64,000 nt of DNA from Anisakis pegreffii (Eukaryota; Nematoda; Chromadorea; Rhabditida; Anisakidae), in assembly GCA_035041965.1 (NCBI GenBank), contig JAPYMA010000603.1:1-64000 (forward strand), read 5' to 3'. Made by a program: the position numbers and the translations under genes. The notes under the pieces are model-generated. The model did not search any database and was not told where the DNA came from. It worked only from the letters and a program-made list of their open reading frames with translations. Shown piece after piece: positions 1 to 14,908 of this stretch; the stretch's first letter is position 1, and each line of letters begins with the position of its first letter.

Positions 1-56
1 GCTTACTTGAGGAGATATAGGTATTTTGTTAATGCAATCTCAGGTGGCACCTTCAA

Positions 57-194
57 GGCTGCTGTCTTCTCAAGTTTGCCCAGTAACATATGAATTTTTT
101 ACGTCATTCGATCCAGCTGGATCTCTACATTCAGAAAAACATATATTTTGTTGGGCGATTTTGCTCAGCTGAGGAGATATAGCAATTTTCTTAG
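57..194 (+). repeat. Module A of the satellite unit (first copy shown)
   Basis: Within each unit this ~138-bp stretch matches a second stretch (module B, 295-434). Shared landmarks in the same order are GTCTTCTCA, GTTTGCCC, AACAT.TG.ATTT, TTCGATCCAGC, CTCTA.AT.CAGAA and GAGGAGATATAG. In both modules GTCTTCTCA and GAGGAGATATAG lie 107-108 bp apart. Module A carries the 14-bp palindrome GATCCAGCTGGATC and the word TTACGTCA, both absent from module B. Confidence 0.85.
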
Positions 195-294
195 ATCTAT
201 TTTCAATTAGCGCAGTCGCGCTCATCATTCATGTACATTGATCACTATAGAGCAATAAATACGTTAATATAGCAATAGGCGGATTGCGATCTTG

Positions 295-434
295 GAGCTG
301 ACCGTCTTCTCAGGTTTGCCCGGAAACATGTGGATTTCTTGTCACCGTTCGATCCAGCAGAACCTCTAGATACAGAATATTATAAATTTTAGTGAGCAAT
401 TTGGCTTACTTGAGGAGATATAGGTATTTTGTTA
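295..434 (+). repeat. Module B of the satellite unit (first copy shown)
   Basis: Diverged partner of module A, roughly two-thirds identical by eye and in the same orientation. It starts near GGAGCTGACC, keeps TTCGATCCAGC but has lost the palindromic second half (it reads CAGCAGAACC), and crosses the unit boundary to GAGGAGATATAGG. Spacing from A to B is 240 bp and from B to the next A about 163 bp. The unit is therefore A, a unique linker of ~100 bp with the short hairpin AGCGC-AGTC-GCGCT, then B. Confidence 0.85.
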
Positions 435-3400
435 ATGCAATCTCAGGTGGCACCTTCAAGGCTGCTGTCTTCTCAAGTTTGCCCAGTAACATATGAATTT
501 TTTTACGTCATTCGATCCAGCTGGATCTCTACATTCAGAAAAACATATATTTTGTTGGGCGATTTTGCTCAGCTGAGGAGATATAGCAATTTTCTTAGAT
601 CTATTTTCAATTAGCGCAGTCGCGCTCATCATTCATGTACATTGATCACTATAGAGCAATAAACACGTTAATATAGCAATAGGCAGATTGCGATCTTGGA
701 GCTAACCGTCTTCTCAGGTTTGCCCGGAAACATGTGGATTTCTTGTCACCGTTCGATCCAGCAGAACCTCTAGATACAGAATATTATAAATTTTAGTGAG
801 CAATTTGGCTTACTTGAGGAGATATAGGTATTTTGTTAATGCAATCTCAGGTGGCACCTTCAAGGCTGCTGTCTTCTCAAGTTTGCCCAGTAACATATGA
901 ATTTTTTTACGTCATTCGATCCAGCTGGATCTCTACATTCAGAAAAACATATATTTTGTTGGGCGATTTTGCTCAGCTGAGGAGATATAGCAATTTTCTT
1001 AGATCTATTTCAATTAGCGCAGTCGCGCTCATCATTCATGTACATTGATCACTATAGAGCAATAAATACGTTAATATAGCAATAGGCGGATTGCGATCTT
1101 GGAGCTGACCGTCTTCTCAGGTTTGCCCGGAAACATGTGGATTTCTTGTCACCGTTCGATCCAGCAGAACCTCTAGATACAGAATATTATAAATTTTAGT
1201 GAGCAATTTGGCTTACTTGAGGAGATATAGGTATTTTGTTAATGCAATCTCAGGTGGCACCTTCAAGGCTGCTGTCTTCTCAAGTTTGCCCAGTAACATA
1301 TGAATTTTTTACGTCATTCGATCCAGCTGGATCTCTGCATTCAGAAAAACATATATTTTGTTGGGCGATTTTGCTTAGCTGAGGAGATATAGCAATTTTC
1401 TTAGATCTATTTCAATTAGCGCAGTCGCGCTCATCATTCATGTACATTGATCACTATAGAGCAATAAATACGTTAATATAGCAATAGGCGGATTGCGATC
1501 TTGGAGCTAACCGTCTTCTCAGGTTTGCCCGGAAACATGTGGATTTCTTGTCACCGTTCGATCCAGCAGAACCTCTAGATACAGAATATTATAAATTTTA
1601 GTGAGCAATTTGGCTTACTTGAGGAGATATAGGTATTTTGTTAATGCAATCTCAGGTGGCACCTTCAAGGCTGCTGTCTTCTCAAGTTTGCCCAGTAACA
1701 TATGAATTTTTTTACGTCATTCGATCCAGCTGGATCTCTACATTCAGAAAAACATATATTTTGTTGGGCGATTTTGCTCAGCTGAGGAGATATAGCAATT
1801 TTCTTAGATCTATTTCAATTAGCGCAGTCGCGCTCATCATTCATGTACATTGATCACTATAGAGCAATAAACACGTTAATATAGCAATAGGCAGATTGCG
1901 ATCTTGGAGCTAACCGTCTTCTCAGGTTTGCCCGGAAACATGTGGATTTCTTGTCACCGTTCGATCCAGCAGAACCTCTAGATACAGAATATTATAAATT
2001 TTAGTGAGCAATTTGGCTTACTTGAGGAGATATAGGTATTTTGTTAATGCAATCTCAGGTGGCACCTTCAAGGCTGCTGTCTTCTCAAGTTTGCCCAGTA
2101 ACATATGAATTTTTTTACGTCATTCGATCCAGCTGGATCTCTACATTCAGAAAAACATATATTTTGTTGGGCGATTTTGCTCAGCTGAGGAGATATAGCA
2201 ATTTTCTTAGATCTATTTTCAATTAGCGCAGTCGCGCTCATCATTCATGTACATTGATCACTATAGAGCAATAAATACGTTAATATAGCAATAGGCGGAT
2301 TGCGATCTTGGAGCTGACCGTCTTCTCAGGTTTGCCCGGAAACATGTGGATTTCTTGTCACCGTTCGATCCAGCAGAACCTCTAGATACAGAATATTATA
2401 AATTTTAGTGAGCAATTTGGCTTACTTGAGGAGATATAGGTATTTTGTTAATGCAATCTCAGGTGGCACCTTCAAGGCTGCTGTCTTCTCAAGTTTGCCC
2501 AGTAACATATGAATTTTTTTACGTCATTCGATCCAGCTGGATCTCTGCATTCAGAAAAACATATATTTTGTTGGGCGATTTTGCTCAGCTGAGGAGAAAT
2601 AGCAATTTTCTTAGATCTATTTCAATTAGCGCAGTCGCGCTCATCATTCATGTACATTGATCACTATAGAGCAATAAATACGTTAATATAGCAATAGGCG
2701 GATTGCGATCTTGGAGCTGACCGTCTTCTCAGGTTTGCCCGGAAACATGTGGATTTCTTGTCACCGTTCGATCCAGCAGAACCTCTAGATACAGAATATT
2801 ATAAATTTTAGTGAGCAATTTGGCTTACTTGAGGAGATATAGGTATTTTGTTAATGCAATCTCAGGTGGCACCTTCAAGGCTGCTGTCTTCTCAAGTTTG
2901 CCCAGTAACATATGAATTTTTTTACGTCATTCGATCCAGCTGGATCTCTACATTCAGAAAAACATATATTTTGTTGGGCGATTTTGCTCAGCTGAGGAGA
3001 TATAGCAATTTTCTTAGATCTATTTCAATTAGCGCAGTCGCGCTCATCATTCATGTACATTGATCACTATAGAGCAATAAACACGTTAATATAGCAATAG
3101 GCAGATTGCGATCTTGGAGCTAACCGTCTTCTCAGGTTTGCCCGGAAACATGTGGATTTCTTGTCACCGTTCGATCCAGCAGAACCTCTAGATACAGAAT
3201 ATTATAAATTTTAGTGAGCAATTTGGCTTACTTGAGGAGATATAGGTATTTTGTTAATGCAATCTCAGGTGGCACCTTCAAGGCTGCTGTCTTCTCAAGT
3301 TTGCCCAGTAACATATGAATTTTTTTACGTCATTCGATCCAGCTGGATCTCTACATTCAGAAAAACATATATTTTGTTGGGCGATTTTGCTCAGCTGAGG

Positions 3401-6400
3401 AGATATAGCAATTTTCTTAGATCTATTTTCAATTAGCGCAGTCGCGCTCATCATTCATGTACATTGATCACTATAGAGCAATAAATACGTAAATATAGCA
3501 ATAGGCAGATTGCGATCTTGGAGCTAACCGTCTTCTCAGGTTTGCCCGGAAACATGTGGATTTCTTGTCACCGTTCGATCCAGCAGAACCTCTAGATACA
3601 GAATATTATAAATTTTAGTGAGCAATTTGGCTTACTTGAGGAGATATAGGTATTTTGTTAATGCAATCTCAGGTGGCACCTTCAAGGCTGCTGTCTTCTC
3701 AAGTTTGCCCAGTAACATATGAATTTTTTTACGTCATTCGATCCAGCTGGATCTCTACATTCAGAAAAACATATATTTTGTTGGGCGATTTTGCTCATCT
3801 GAGGAGATATAGCAATTTTCTTAGATCTATTTTCAATTAGCGCAGTCGCGCTCATCATTCATGTACATTGATCACTATAGAGCAATAAACACGTTAATAT
3901 AGCAATAGGCAGATTGCGATCTTGGAGCTAACCGTCTTCTCAGGTTTGCCCGGAAACATGTGGATTTCTTGTCACCGTTCGATCCAGCAGAACCTCTAGA
4001 TACAGAATATTATAAATTTTAGTGAGCAATTTGGCTTACTTGAGGAGATATAGGTATTTTGTTAATGCAATCTCAGGTGGCACCTTCAAGGCTGCTGTCT
4101 TCTCAAGTTTGCCCAGTAACATATGAATTTTTTTACGTCATTCGATCCAGCTGGATCTCTACATTCAGAAAAACATATATTTTGTTGGGCGATTTTGCTC
4201 AGCTGAGGAGATATAGCAATTTTCTTAGATCTATTTTCAATTAGCGCAGTCGCGCTCATCATTCATGTACATTGATCACTATAGAGCAATAAACACGTTA
4301 ATATAGCAATAGGCAGATTGCGATCTTGGAGCTAACCGTCTTCTCAGGTTTGCCCGGAAACATGTGGATTTCTTGTCACCGTTCGATCCAGCAGAACCTC
4401 TAGATACAGAATATTATAAATTTTAGTGAGCAATTTGGCTTACTTGAGGAGATATAGGTATTTTGTTAATGCAATCTCAGGTGGCACCTTCAAGGCTGCT
4501 GTCTTCTCAAGTTTGCCCAGTAACATATGAATTTTTTTACGTCATTCGATCCAGCTGGATCTCTACATTCAGAAAAACATATATTTTGTTGGGCGATTTT
4601 GCTTAGCTGAGGAGATATAGCAATTTTCTTAGATCTATTTCAATTAGCGCAGTCGCGCTCATCATTCATGTACATTGATCACTATAGAGCAATAAATACG
4701 TTAATATAGCAATAGGCGGATTGCGATCTTGGAGCTAACCGTCTTCTCAGGTTTGCCCGGAAACATGTGGATTTCTTGTCACCGTTCGATCCAGCAGAAC
4801 CTCTAGATACAGAATATTATAAATTTTAGTGAGCAATTTGGCTTACTTGAGGAGATATAGGTATTTTGTTAATGCAATCTCAGGTGGCACCTTCAAGGCT
4901 GCTGTCTTCTCAAGTTTGCCCAGTAACATATGAATTTTTTACGTCATTCGATCCAGCTGGATCTCTGCATTCAGAAAAACATATATTTTGTTGGGCGATT
5001 TTGCTTAGCTGAGGAGATATAGCAATTTTCTTAGATCTATTTCAATTAGCGCAGTCGCGCTCATCATTCATGTACATTGATCACTATAGAGCAATAAATA
5101 CGTTAATATAGCAATAGGCGGATTGCGATCTTGGAGCTGACCGTCTTCTCAGGTTTGCCCGGAAACATGTGGATTTCTTGTCACCGTTCGATCCAGCAGA
5201 ACCTCTAGATACAGAATATTATAAATTTTAGTGAGCAATTTGGCTTACTTGAGGAGATATAGGTATTTTGTTAATGCAATCTCAGGTGGCACCTTCAAGG
5301 CTGCTGTCTTCTCAAGTTTGCCCAGTAACATATGAATTTTTTTACGTCATTCGATCCAGCTGGATCTCTGCATTCAGAAAAACATATATTTTGTTGGGCG
5401 ATTTTGCTTAGCTGAGGAGATATAGCAATTTTCTTAGATCTATTTCAATTAGCGCAGTCGCGCTCATCATTCATGTACATTGATCACTATAGAGCAATAA
5501 ATACGTTAATATAGCAATAGGCGGATTGCGATCTTGGAGCTAACCGTCTTCTCAGGTTTGCCCGGAAACATGTGGATTTCTTGTCACCGTTCGATCCAGC
5601 AGAACCTCTAGATACAGAATATTATAAATTTTAGTGAGCAATTTGGCTTACTTGAGGAGATATAGGTATTTTGTTAATGCAATCTCAGGTGGCACCTTCA
5701 AGGCTGCTGTCTTCTCAAGTTTGCCCAGTAACATATGAATTTTTTTACGTCATTCGATCCAGCTGGATCTCTGCATTCAGAAAAACATATATTTTGTTGG
5801 GCGATTTTGCTTAGCTGAGGAGATATAGCAATTTTCTTAGATCTATTTCAATTAGCGCAGTCGCGCTCATCATTCATGTACATTGATCACTATAGAGCAA
5901 TAAATACGTTAATATAGCAATAGGCGGATTGCGATCTTGGAGCTGACCGTCTTCTCAGGTTTGCCCGGAAACATGTGGATTTCTTGTCACCGTTCGATCC
6001 AGCAGAACCTCTAGATACAGAATATTATAAATTTTAGTGAGCAATTTGGCTTACTTGAGGAGATATAGGTATTTTGTTAATGCAATCTCAGGTGGCACCT
6101 TCAAGGCTGCTGTCTTCTCAAGTTTGCCCAGTAACATATGAATTTTTTTACGTCATTCGATCCAGCTGGATCTCTGCATTCAGAAAAACATATATTTTGT
6201 CGAGCGATTTTGCTTAGCTGAGGAGATATAGCAATTTTCTTAGATCTATTTCAATTAGCGCAGTCGCGCTCATCATTCATGTACATTGATCACTATAGAG
6301 CAATAAATACGTTAATATAGCAATAGGCGGATTGCGATCTTGGAGCTGACCGTCTTCTCAGGTTTGCCCGGAAACATGTGGATTTCTTGTCACCGTTCGA

Positions 6401-9400
6401 TCCAGCAGAACCTCTAGATACAGAATATTATAAATTTTAGTGAGCAATTTGGCTTACTTGAGGAGATATAGGTATTTTGTTAATGCAATCTCAGGTGGCA
6501 CCTTCAAGGCTGCTGTCTTCTCAAGTTTGCCCAGTAACATATGAATTTTTTTACGTCATTCGATCCAGCTGGATCTCTGCATTCAGAAAAACATATATTT
6601 TGTCGAGCGATTTTGCTTAGCTGAGGAGATATAGCAATTTTCTTAGATCTATTTCAATTAGCGCAGTCGCGCTCATCATTCATGTACATTGATCACTATA
6701 GAGCAATAAATACGTTAATATAGCAATAGGCGGATTGCGATCTTGGAGCTGACCGTCTTCTCAGGTTTGCCCGGAAACATGTGGATTTCTTGTCACCGTT
6801 CGATCCAGCAGAACCTCTAGATACAGAATATTATAAATTTTAGTGAGCAATTTGGCTTACTTGAGGAGATATAGGTATTTTGTTAATGCAATCTCAGGTG
6901 GCACCTTCAAGGCTGCTGTCTTCTCAAGTTTGCCCAGTAACATATGAATTTTTTACGTCATTCGATCCAGCTGGATCTCTACATTCAGAAAAACATATAT
7001 TTTGTTGGGCGATTTTGCTTAGCTGAGGAGATATAGCAATTTTCTTAGATCTATTTCAATTAGCGCAGTCGCGCTCATCATTCATGTACATTGATCACTA
7101 TAGAGCAATAAATACGTTAATATAGCAATAGGCGGATTGCGATCTTGGAGCTAACCGTCTTCTCAGGTTTGCCCGGAAACATGTGGATTTCTTGTCACCG
7201 TTCGATCCAGCAGAACCTCTAGATACAGAATATTATAAATTTTAGTGAGCAATTTGGCTTACTTGAGGAGATATAGGTATTTTGTTAATGCAATCTCAGG
7301 TGGCACCTTCAAGGCTGCTGTCTTCTCAAGTTTGCCCAGTAACATATGAATTTTTTACGTCATTCGATCCAGCTGGATCTCTGCATTCAGAAAAACATAT
7401 ATTTTGTTGGGCGATTTTGCTTAGCTGAGGAGATATAGCAATTTTCTTAGATCTATTTCAATTAGCGCAGTCGCGCTCATCATTCATGTACATTGATCAC
7501 TATAGAGCAATAAATACGTTAATATAGCAATAGGCGGATTGCGATCTTGGAGCTGACCGTCTTCTCAGGTTTGCCCGGAAACATGTGGATTTCTTGTCAC
7601 CGTTCGATCCAGCAGAACCTCTAGATACAGAATATTATAAATTTTAGTGAGCAATTTGGCTTACTTGAGGAGATATAGGTATTTTGTTAATGCAATCTCA
7701 GGTGGCACCTTCAAGGCTGCTGTCTTCTCAAGTTTGCCCAGTAACATATGAATTTTTTTACGTCATTCGATCCAGCTGGATCTCTACATTCAGAAAAACA
7801 TATATTTTGTTGGGCGATTTTGCTTAGCTGAGGAGATATAGCAATTTTCTTAGATCTATTTCAATTAGCGCAGTCGCGCTCATCATTCATGTACATTGAT
7901 CACTATAGAGCAATAAATACGTTAATATAGCAATAGGCGGATTGCGATCTTGGAGCTAACCGTCTTCTCAGGTTTGCCCGGAAACATGTGGATTTCTTGT
8001 CACCGTTCGATCCAGCAGAACCTCTAGATACAGAATATTATAAATTTTAGTGAGCAATTTGGCTTACTTGAGGAGATATAGGTATTTTGTTAATGCAATC
8101 TCAGGTGGCACCTTCAAGGCTGCTGTCTTCTCAAGTTTGCCCAGTAACATATGAATTTTTTACGTCATTCGATCCAGCTGGATCTCTACATTCAGAAAAA
8201 CATATATTTTGTTGGGCGATTTTGCTCAGCTGAGGAGATATAGCAATTTTCTTAGATCTATTTCAATTAGCGCAGTCGCGCTCATCATTCATGTACATTG
8301 ATCACTATAGAGCAATAAATACGTTAATATAGCAATAGGCGGATTGCGATCTTGGAGCTGACCGTCTTCTCAGGTTTGCCCGGAAACATGTGGATTTCTT
8401 GTCACCGTTCGATCCAGCAGAACCTCTAGATACAGAATATTATAAATTTTAGTGAGCAATTTGGCTTACTTGAGGAGATATAGGTATTTTGTTAATGCAA
8501 TCTCAGGTGGCACCTTCAAGGCTGCTGTCTTCTCAAGTTTGCCCAGTAACATATGAATTTTTTTACGTCATTCGATCCAGCTGGATCTCTACATTCAGAA
8601 AAACATATATTTTGTTGGGCGATTTTGCTTAGCTGAGGAGATATAGCAATTTTCTTAGATCTATTTCAATTAGCGCAGTCGCGCTCATCATTCATGTACA
8701 TTGATCACTATAGAGCAATAAATACGTTAATATAGCAATAGGCGGATTGCGATCTTGGAGCTGACCGTCTTCTCAGGTTTGCCCGGAAACATGTGGATTT
8801 CTTGTCACCGTTCGATCCAGCAGAACCTCTAGATACAGAATATTATAAATTTTAGTGAGCAATTTGGCTTACTTGAGGAGATATAGGTATTTTGTTAATG
8901 CAATCTCAGGTGGCACCTTCAAGGCTGCTGTCTTCTCAAGTTTGCCCAGTAACATATGAATTTTTTTACGTCATTCGATCCAGCTGGATCTCTACATTCA
9001 GAAAAACATATATTTTGTTGGGCGATTTTGCTTAGCTGAGGAGATATAGCAATTTTCTTAGATCTATTTCAATTAGCGCAGTCGCGCTCATCATTCATGT
9101 ACATTGATCACTATAGAGCAATAAATACGTTAATATAGCAATAGGCGGATTGCGATCTTGGAGCTGACCGTCTTCTCAGGTTTGCCCGGAAACATGTGGA
9201 TTTCTTGTCACCGTTCGATCCAGCAGAACCTCTAGATACAGAATATTATAAATTTTAGTGAGCAATTTGGCTTACTTGAGGAGATATAGGTATTTTGTTA
9301 ATGCAATCTCAGGTGGCACCTTCAAGGCTGCTGTCTTCTCAAGTTTGCCCAGTAACATATGAATTTTTTACGTCATTCGATCCAGCTGGATCTCTACATT

Positions 9401-12400
9401 CAGAAAAACATATATTTTGTTGGGCGATTTTGCTTAGCTGAGGAGATATAGCAATTTTCTTAGATCTATTTCAATTAGCGCAGTCGCGCTCATCATTCAT
9501 GTACATTGATCACTATAGAGCAATAAATACGTTAATATAGCAATAGGCGGATTGCGATCTTGGAGCTAACCGTCTTCTCAGGTTTGCCCGGAAACATGTG
9601 GATTTCTTGTCACCGTTCGATCCAGCAGAACCTCTAGATACAGAATATTATAAATTTTAGTGAGCAATTTGGCTTACTTGAGGAGATATAGGTATTTTGT
9701 TAATGCAATCTCAGGTGGCACCTTCAAGGCTGCTGTCTTCTCAAGTTTGCCCAGTAACATATGAATTTTTTTACGTCATTCGATCCAGCTGGATCTCTAC
9801 ATTCAGAAAAACATATATTTTGTTGGGCGATTTTGCTTAGCTGAGGAGATATAGCAATTTTCTTAGATCTATTTCAATTAGCGCAGTCGCGCTCATCATT
9901 CATGTACATTGATCACTATAGAGCAATAAATACGTTAATATAGCAATAGGCGGATTGCGATCTTGGAGCTGACCGTCTTCTCAGGTTTGCCCGGAAACAT
10001 GTGGATTTCTTGTCACCGTTCGATCCAGCAGAACCTCTAGATACAGAATATTATAAATTTTAGTGAGCAATTTGGCTTACTTGAGGAGATATAGGTATTT
10101 TGTTAATGCAATCTCAGGTGGCACCTTCAAGGCTGCTGTCTTCTCAAGTTTGCCCAGTAACATATGAATTTTTTTACGTCATTCGATCCAGCTGGATCTC
10201 TACATTCAGAAAAACATATATTTTGTTGGGCGATTTTGCTCAGCTGAGGAGATATAGCAATTTTCTTAGATCTATTTTCAATTAGCGCAGTCGCGCTCAT
10301 CATTCATGTACATTGATCACTATAGAGCAATAAACACGTTAATATAGCAATAGGCAGATTGCGATCTTGGAGCTAACCGTCTTCTCAGGTTTGCCCGGAA
10401 ACATGTGGATTTCTTGTCACCGTTCGATCCAGCAGAACCTCTAGATACAGAATATTATAAATTTTAGTGAGCAATTTGGCTTACTTGAGGAGATATAGGT
10501 ATTTTGTTAATGCAATCTCAGGTGGCACCTTCAAGGCTGCTGTCTTCTCAAGTTTGCCCAGTAACATATGAATTTTTTTACGTCATTCGATCCAGCTGGA
10601 TCTCTACATTCAGAAAAACATATATTTTGTTGGGCGATTTTGCTCAGCTGAGGAGATATAGCAATTTTCTTAGATCTATTTTCAATTAGCGCAGTCGCGC
10701 TCATCATTCATGTACATTGATCACTATAGAGCAATAAATACGTTAATATAGCAATAGGCGGATTGCGATCTTGGAGCTAACCGTCTTCTCAGGTTTGCCC
10801 GGAAACATGTGGATTTCTTGTCACCGTTCGATCCAGCAGAACCTCTAGATACAGAATATTATAAATTTTAGTGAGCAATTTGGCTTACTTGAGGAGATAT
10901 AGGTATTTTGTTAATGCAATCTCAGGTGGCACCTTCAAGGCTGCTGTCTTCTCAAGTTTGCCCAGTAACATATGAATTTTTTTACGTCATTCGATCCAGC
11001 TGGATCTCTACATTCAGAAAAACATATATTTTGTTGGGCGATTTTGCTTAGCTGAGGAGATATAGCAATTTTCTTAGATCTATTTCAATTAGCGCAGTCG
11101 CGCTCATCATTCATGTACATTGATCACTATAGAGCAATAAATACGTTAATATAGCAATAGGCGGATTGCGATCTTGGAGCTGACCGTCTTCTCAGGTTTG
11201 CCCGGAAACATGTGGATTTCTTGTCACCGTTCGATCCAGCAGAACCTCTAGATACAGAATATTATAAATTTTAGTGAGCAATTTGGCTTACTTGAGGAGA
11301 TATAGGTATTTTGTTAATGCAATCTCAGGTGGCACCTTCAAGGCTGCTGTCTTCTCAAGTTTGCCCAGTAACATATGAATTTTTTTACGTCATTCGATCC
11401 AGCTGGATCTCTACATTCAGAAAAACATATATTTTGTTGGGCGATTTTGCTTAGCTGAGGAGATATAGCAATTTTCTTAGATCTATTTCAATTAGCGCAG
11501 TCGCGCTCATCATTCATGTACATTGATCACTATAGAGCAATAAATACGTTAATATAGCAATAGGCGGATTGCGATCTTGGAGCTAACCGTCTTCTCAGGT
11601 TTGCCCGGAAACATGTGGATTTCTTGTCACCGTTCGATCCAGCAGAACCTCTAGATACAGAATATTATAAATTTTAGTGAGCAATTTGGCTTACTTGAGG
11701 AGATATAGGTATTTTGTTAATGCAATCTCAGGTGGCACCTTCAAGGCTGCTGTCTTCTCAAGTTTGCCCAGTAACATATGAATTTTTTTACGTCATTCGA
11801 TCCAGCTGGATCTCTGCATTCAGAAAAACATATATTTTGTTGGGCGATTTTGCTTAGCTGAGGAGATATAGCAATTTTCTTAGATCTATTTCAATTAGCG
11901 CAGTCGCGCTCATCATTCATGTACATTGATCACTATAGAGCAATAAATACGTTAATATAGCAATAGGCGGATTGCGATCTTGGAGCTGACCGTCTTCTCA
12001 GGTTTGCCCGGAAACATGTGGATTTCTTGTCACCGTTCGATCCAGCAGAACCTCTAGATACAGAATATTATAAATTTTAGTGAGCAATTTGGCTTACTTG
12101 AGGAGATATAGGTATTTTGTTAATGCAATCTCAGGTGGCACCTTCAAGGCTGCTGTCTTCTCAAGTTTGCCCAGTAACATATGAATTTTTTTACGTCATT
12201 CGATCCAGCTGGATCTCTGCATTCAGAAAAACATATATTTTGTTGGGCGATTTTGCTTAGCTGAGGAGATATAGCAATTTTCTTAGATCTATTTCAATTA
12301 GCGCAGTCGCGCTCATCATTCATGTACATTGATCACTATAGAGCAATAAATACGTTAATATAGCAATAGGCGGATTGCGATCTTGGAGCTGACCGTCTTC

Positions 12401-14908
12401 TCAGGTTTGCCCGGAAACATGTGGATTTCTTGTCACCGTTCGATCCAGCAGAACCTCTAGATACAGAATATTATAAATTTTAGTGAGCAATTTGGCTTAC
12501 TTGAGGAGATATAGGTATTTTGTTAATGCAATCTCAGGTGGCACCTTCAAGGCTGCTGTCTTCTCAAGTTTGCCCAGTAACATATGAATTTTTTACGTCA
12601 TTCGATCCAGCTGGATCTCTGCATTCAGAAAAACATATATTTTGTTGGGCGATTTTGCTTAGCTGAGGAGATATAGCAATTTTCTTAGATCTATTTCAAT
12701 TAGCGCAGTCGCGCTCATCATTCATGTACATTGATCACTATAGAGCAATAAATACGTTAATATAGCAATAGGCGGATTGCGATCTTGGAGCTAACCGTCT
12801 TCTCAGGTTTGCCCGGAAACATGTGGATTTCTTGTCACCGTTCGATCCAGCAGAACCTCTAGATACAGAATATTATAAATTTTAGTGAGCAATTTGGCTT
12901 ACTTGAGGAGATATAGGTATTTTGTTAATGCAATCTCAGGTGGCACCTTCAAGGCTGCTGTCTTCTCAAGTTTGCCCAGTAACATATGAATTTTTTACGT
13001 CATTCGATCCAGCTGGATCTCTACATTCAGAAAAACATATATTTTGTTGGGCGATTTTGCTCAGCTGAGGAGATATAGCAATTTTCTTAGATCTATTTCA
13101 ATTAGCGCAGTCGCGCTCATCATTCATGTACATTGATCACTATAGAGCAATAAATACGTTAATATAGCAATAGGCGGATTGCGATCTTGGAGCTAACCGT
13201 CTTCTCAGGTTTGCCCGGAAACATGTGGATTTCTTGTCACCGTTCGATCCAGCAGAACCTCTAGATACAGAATATTATAAATTTTAGTGAGCAATTTGGC
13301 TTACTTGAGGAGATATAGGTATTTTGTTAATGCAATCTCAGGTGGCACCTTCAAGGCTGCTGTCTTCTCAAGTTTGCCCAGTAACATATGAATTTTTTAC
13401 GTCATTCGATCCAGCTGGATCTCTACATTCAGAAAAACATATATTTTGTTGGGCGATTTTGCTTAGCTGAGGAGATATAGCAATTTTCTTAGATCTATTT
13501 CAATTAGCGCAGTCGCGCTCATCATTCATGTACATTGATCACTATAGAGCAATAAATACGTTAATATAGCAATAGGCGGATTGCGATCTTGGAGCTAACC
13601 GTCTTCTCAGGTTTGCCCGGAAACATGTGGATTTCTTGTCACCGTTCGATCCAGCAGAACCTCTAGATACAGAATATTATAAATTTTAGTGAGCAATTTG
13701 GCTTACTTGAGGAGATATAGGTATTTTGTTAATGCAATCTCAGGTGGCACCTTCAAGGCTGCTGTCTTCTCAAGTTTGCCCAGTAACATATGAATTTTTT
13801 ACGTCATTCGATCCAGCTGGATCTCTACATTCAGAAAAACATATATTTTGTTGGGCGATTTTGCTCAGCTGAGGAGATATAGCAATTTTCTTAGATCTAT
13901 TTCAATTAGCGCAGTCGCGCTCATCATTCATGTACATTGATCACTATAGAGCAATAAATACGTTAATATAGCAATAGGCGGATTGCGATCTTGGAGCTAA
14001 CCGTCTTCTCAGGTTTGCCCGGAAACATGTGGATTTCTTGTCACCGTTCGATCCAGCAGAACCTCTAGATACAGAATATTATAAATTTTAGTGAGCAATT
14101 TGGCTTACTTGAGGAGATATAGGTATTTTGTTAATGCAATCTCAGGTGGCACCTTCAAGGCTGCTGTCTTCTCAAGTTTGCCCAGTAACATATGAATTTT
14201 TTTACGTCATTCGATCCAGCTGGATCTCTACATTCAGAAAAACATATATTTTGTTGGGCGATTTTGCTTAGCTGAGGAGATATAGCAATTTTCTTAGATC
14301 TATTTCAATTAGCGCAGTCGCGCTCATCATTCATGTACATTGATCACTATAGAGCAATAAATACGTTAATATAGCAATAGGCGGATTGCGATCTTGGAGC
14401 TAACCGTCTTCTCAGGTTTGCCCGGAAACATGTGGATTTCTTGTCACCGTTCGATCCAGCAGAACCTCTAGATACAGAATATTATAAATTTTAGTGAGTA
14501 ATTTGGCTTACTATAGGAGATATAGGTATTTTGTTAATGCAATCTCAGGTGGCACCTTCAAGGCTGCTGTCTTCTCAAGTTTGCCCAGTAACATATGAAT
14601 TTTTTTTCGTCATTCGATCCAGCTGGATCTCTACATTCAGAAAAACATATATTTTGTTGGGCGATTTTGCTTAGCTGAGGAGATATAGCAATTTTCTTAG
14701 ATCTATTTCAATTAGCGCAGTCGCGCTCATCATTCATGTACATTGATCACTATAGAGCAATAAATACGTTAATATAGCAATAGGCGGATTGCGATCTTGG
14801 AGCTAACCGTCTTCTCAGGTTTGCCCGGAAACATGTGGATTTCTTGTCACCGTTCGATCCAGCAGAACCTCTAGATACAGAATATTATAAATTTTAGTGA
14901 GCAATTTG

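Noticed and set aside
57..194. CENP-B box in the satellite
   Set aside because: TTCGATCCAGC in both modules starts like the box (TTCG, then A at the right spacing), but the CGGG part is missing, so only part of the essential bases match.
429..10689. Repeated 61-71-codon plus-strand ORFs in the satellite
   Set aside because: They recur once per unit, appear and vanish with one-base indels in T-runs, start at a non-ATG codon and resemble no protein. They are by-products of the repeat.
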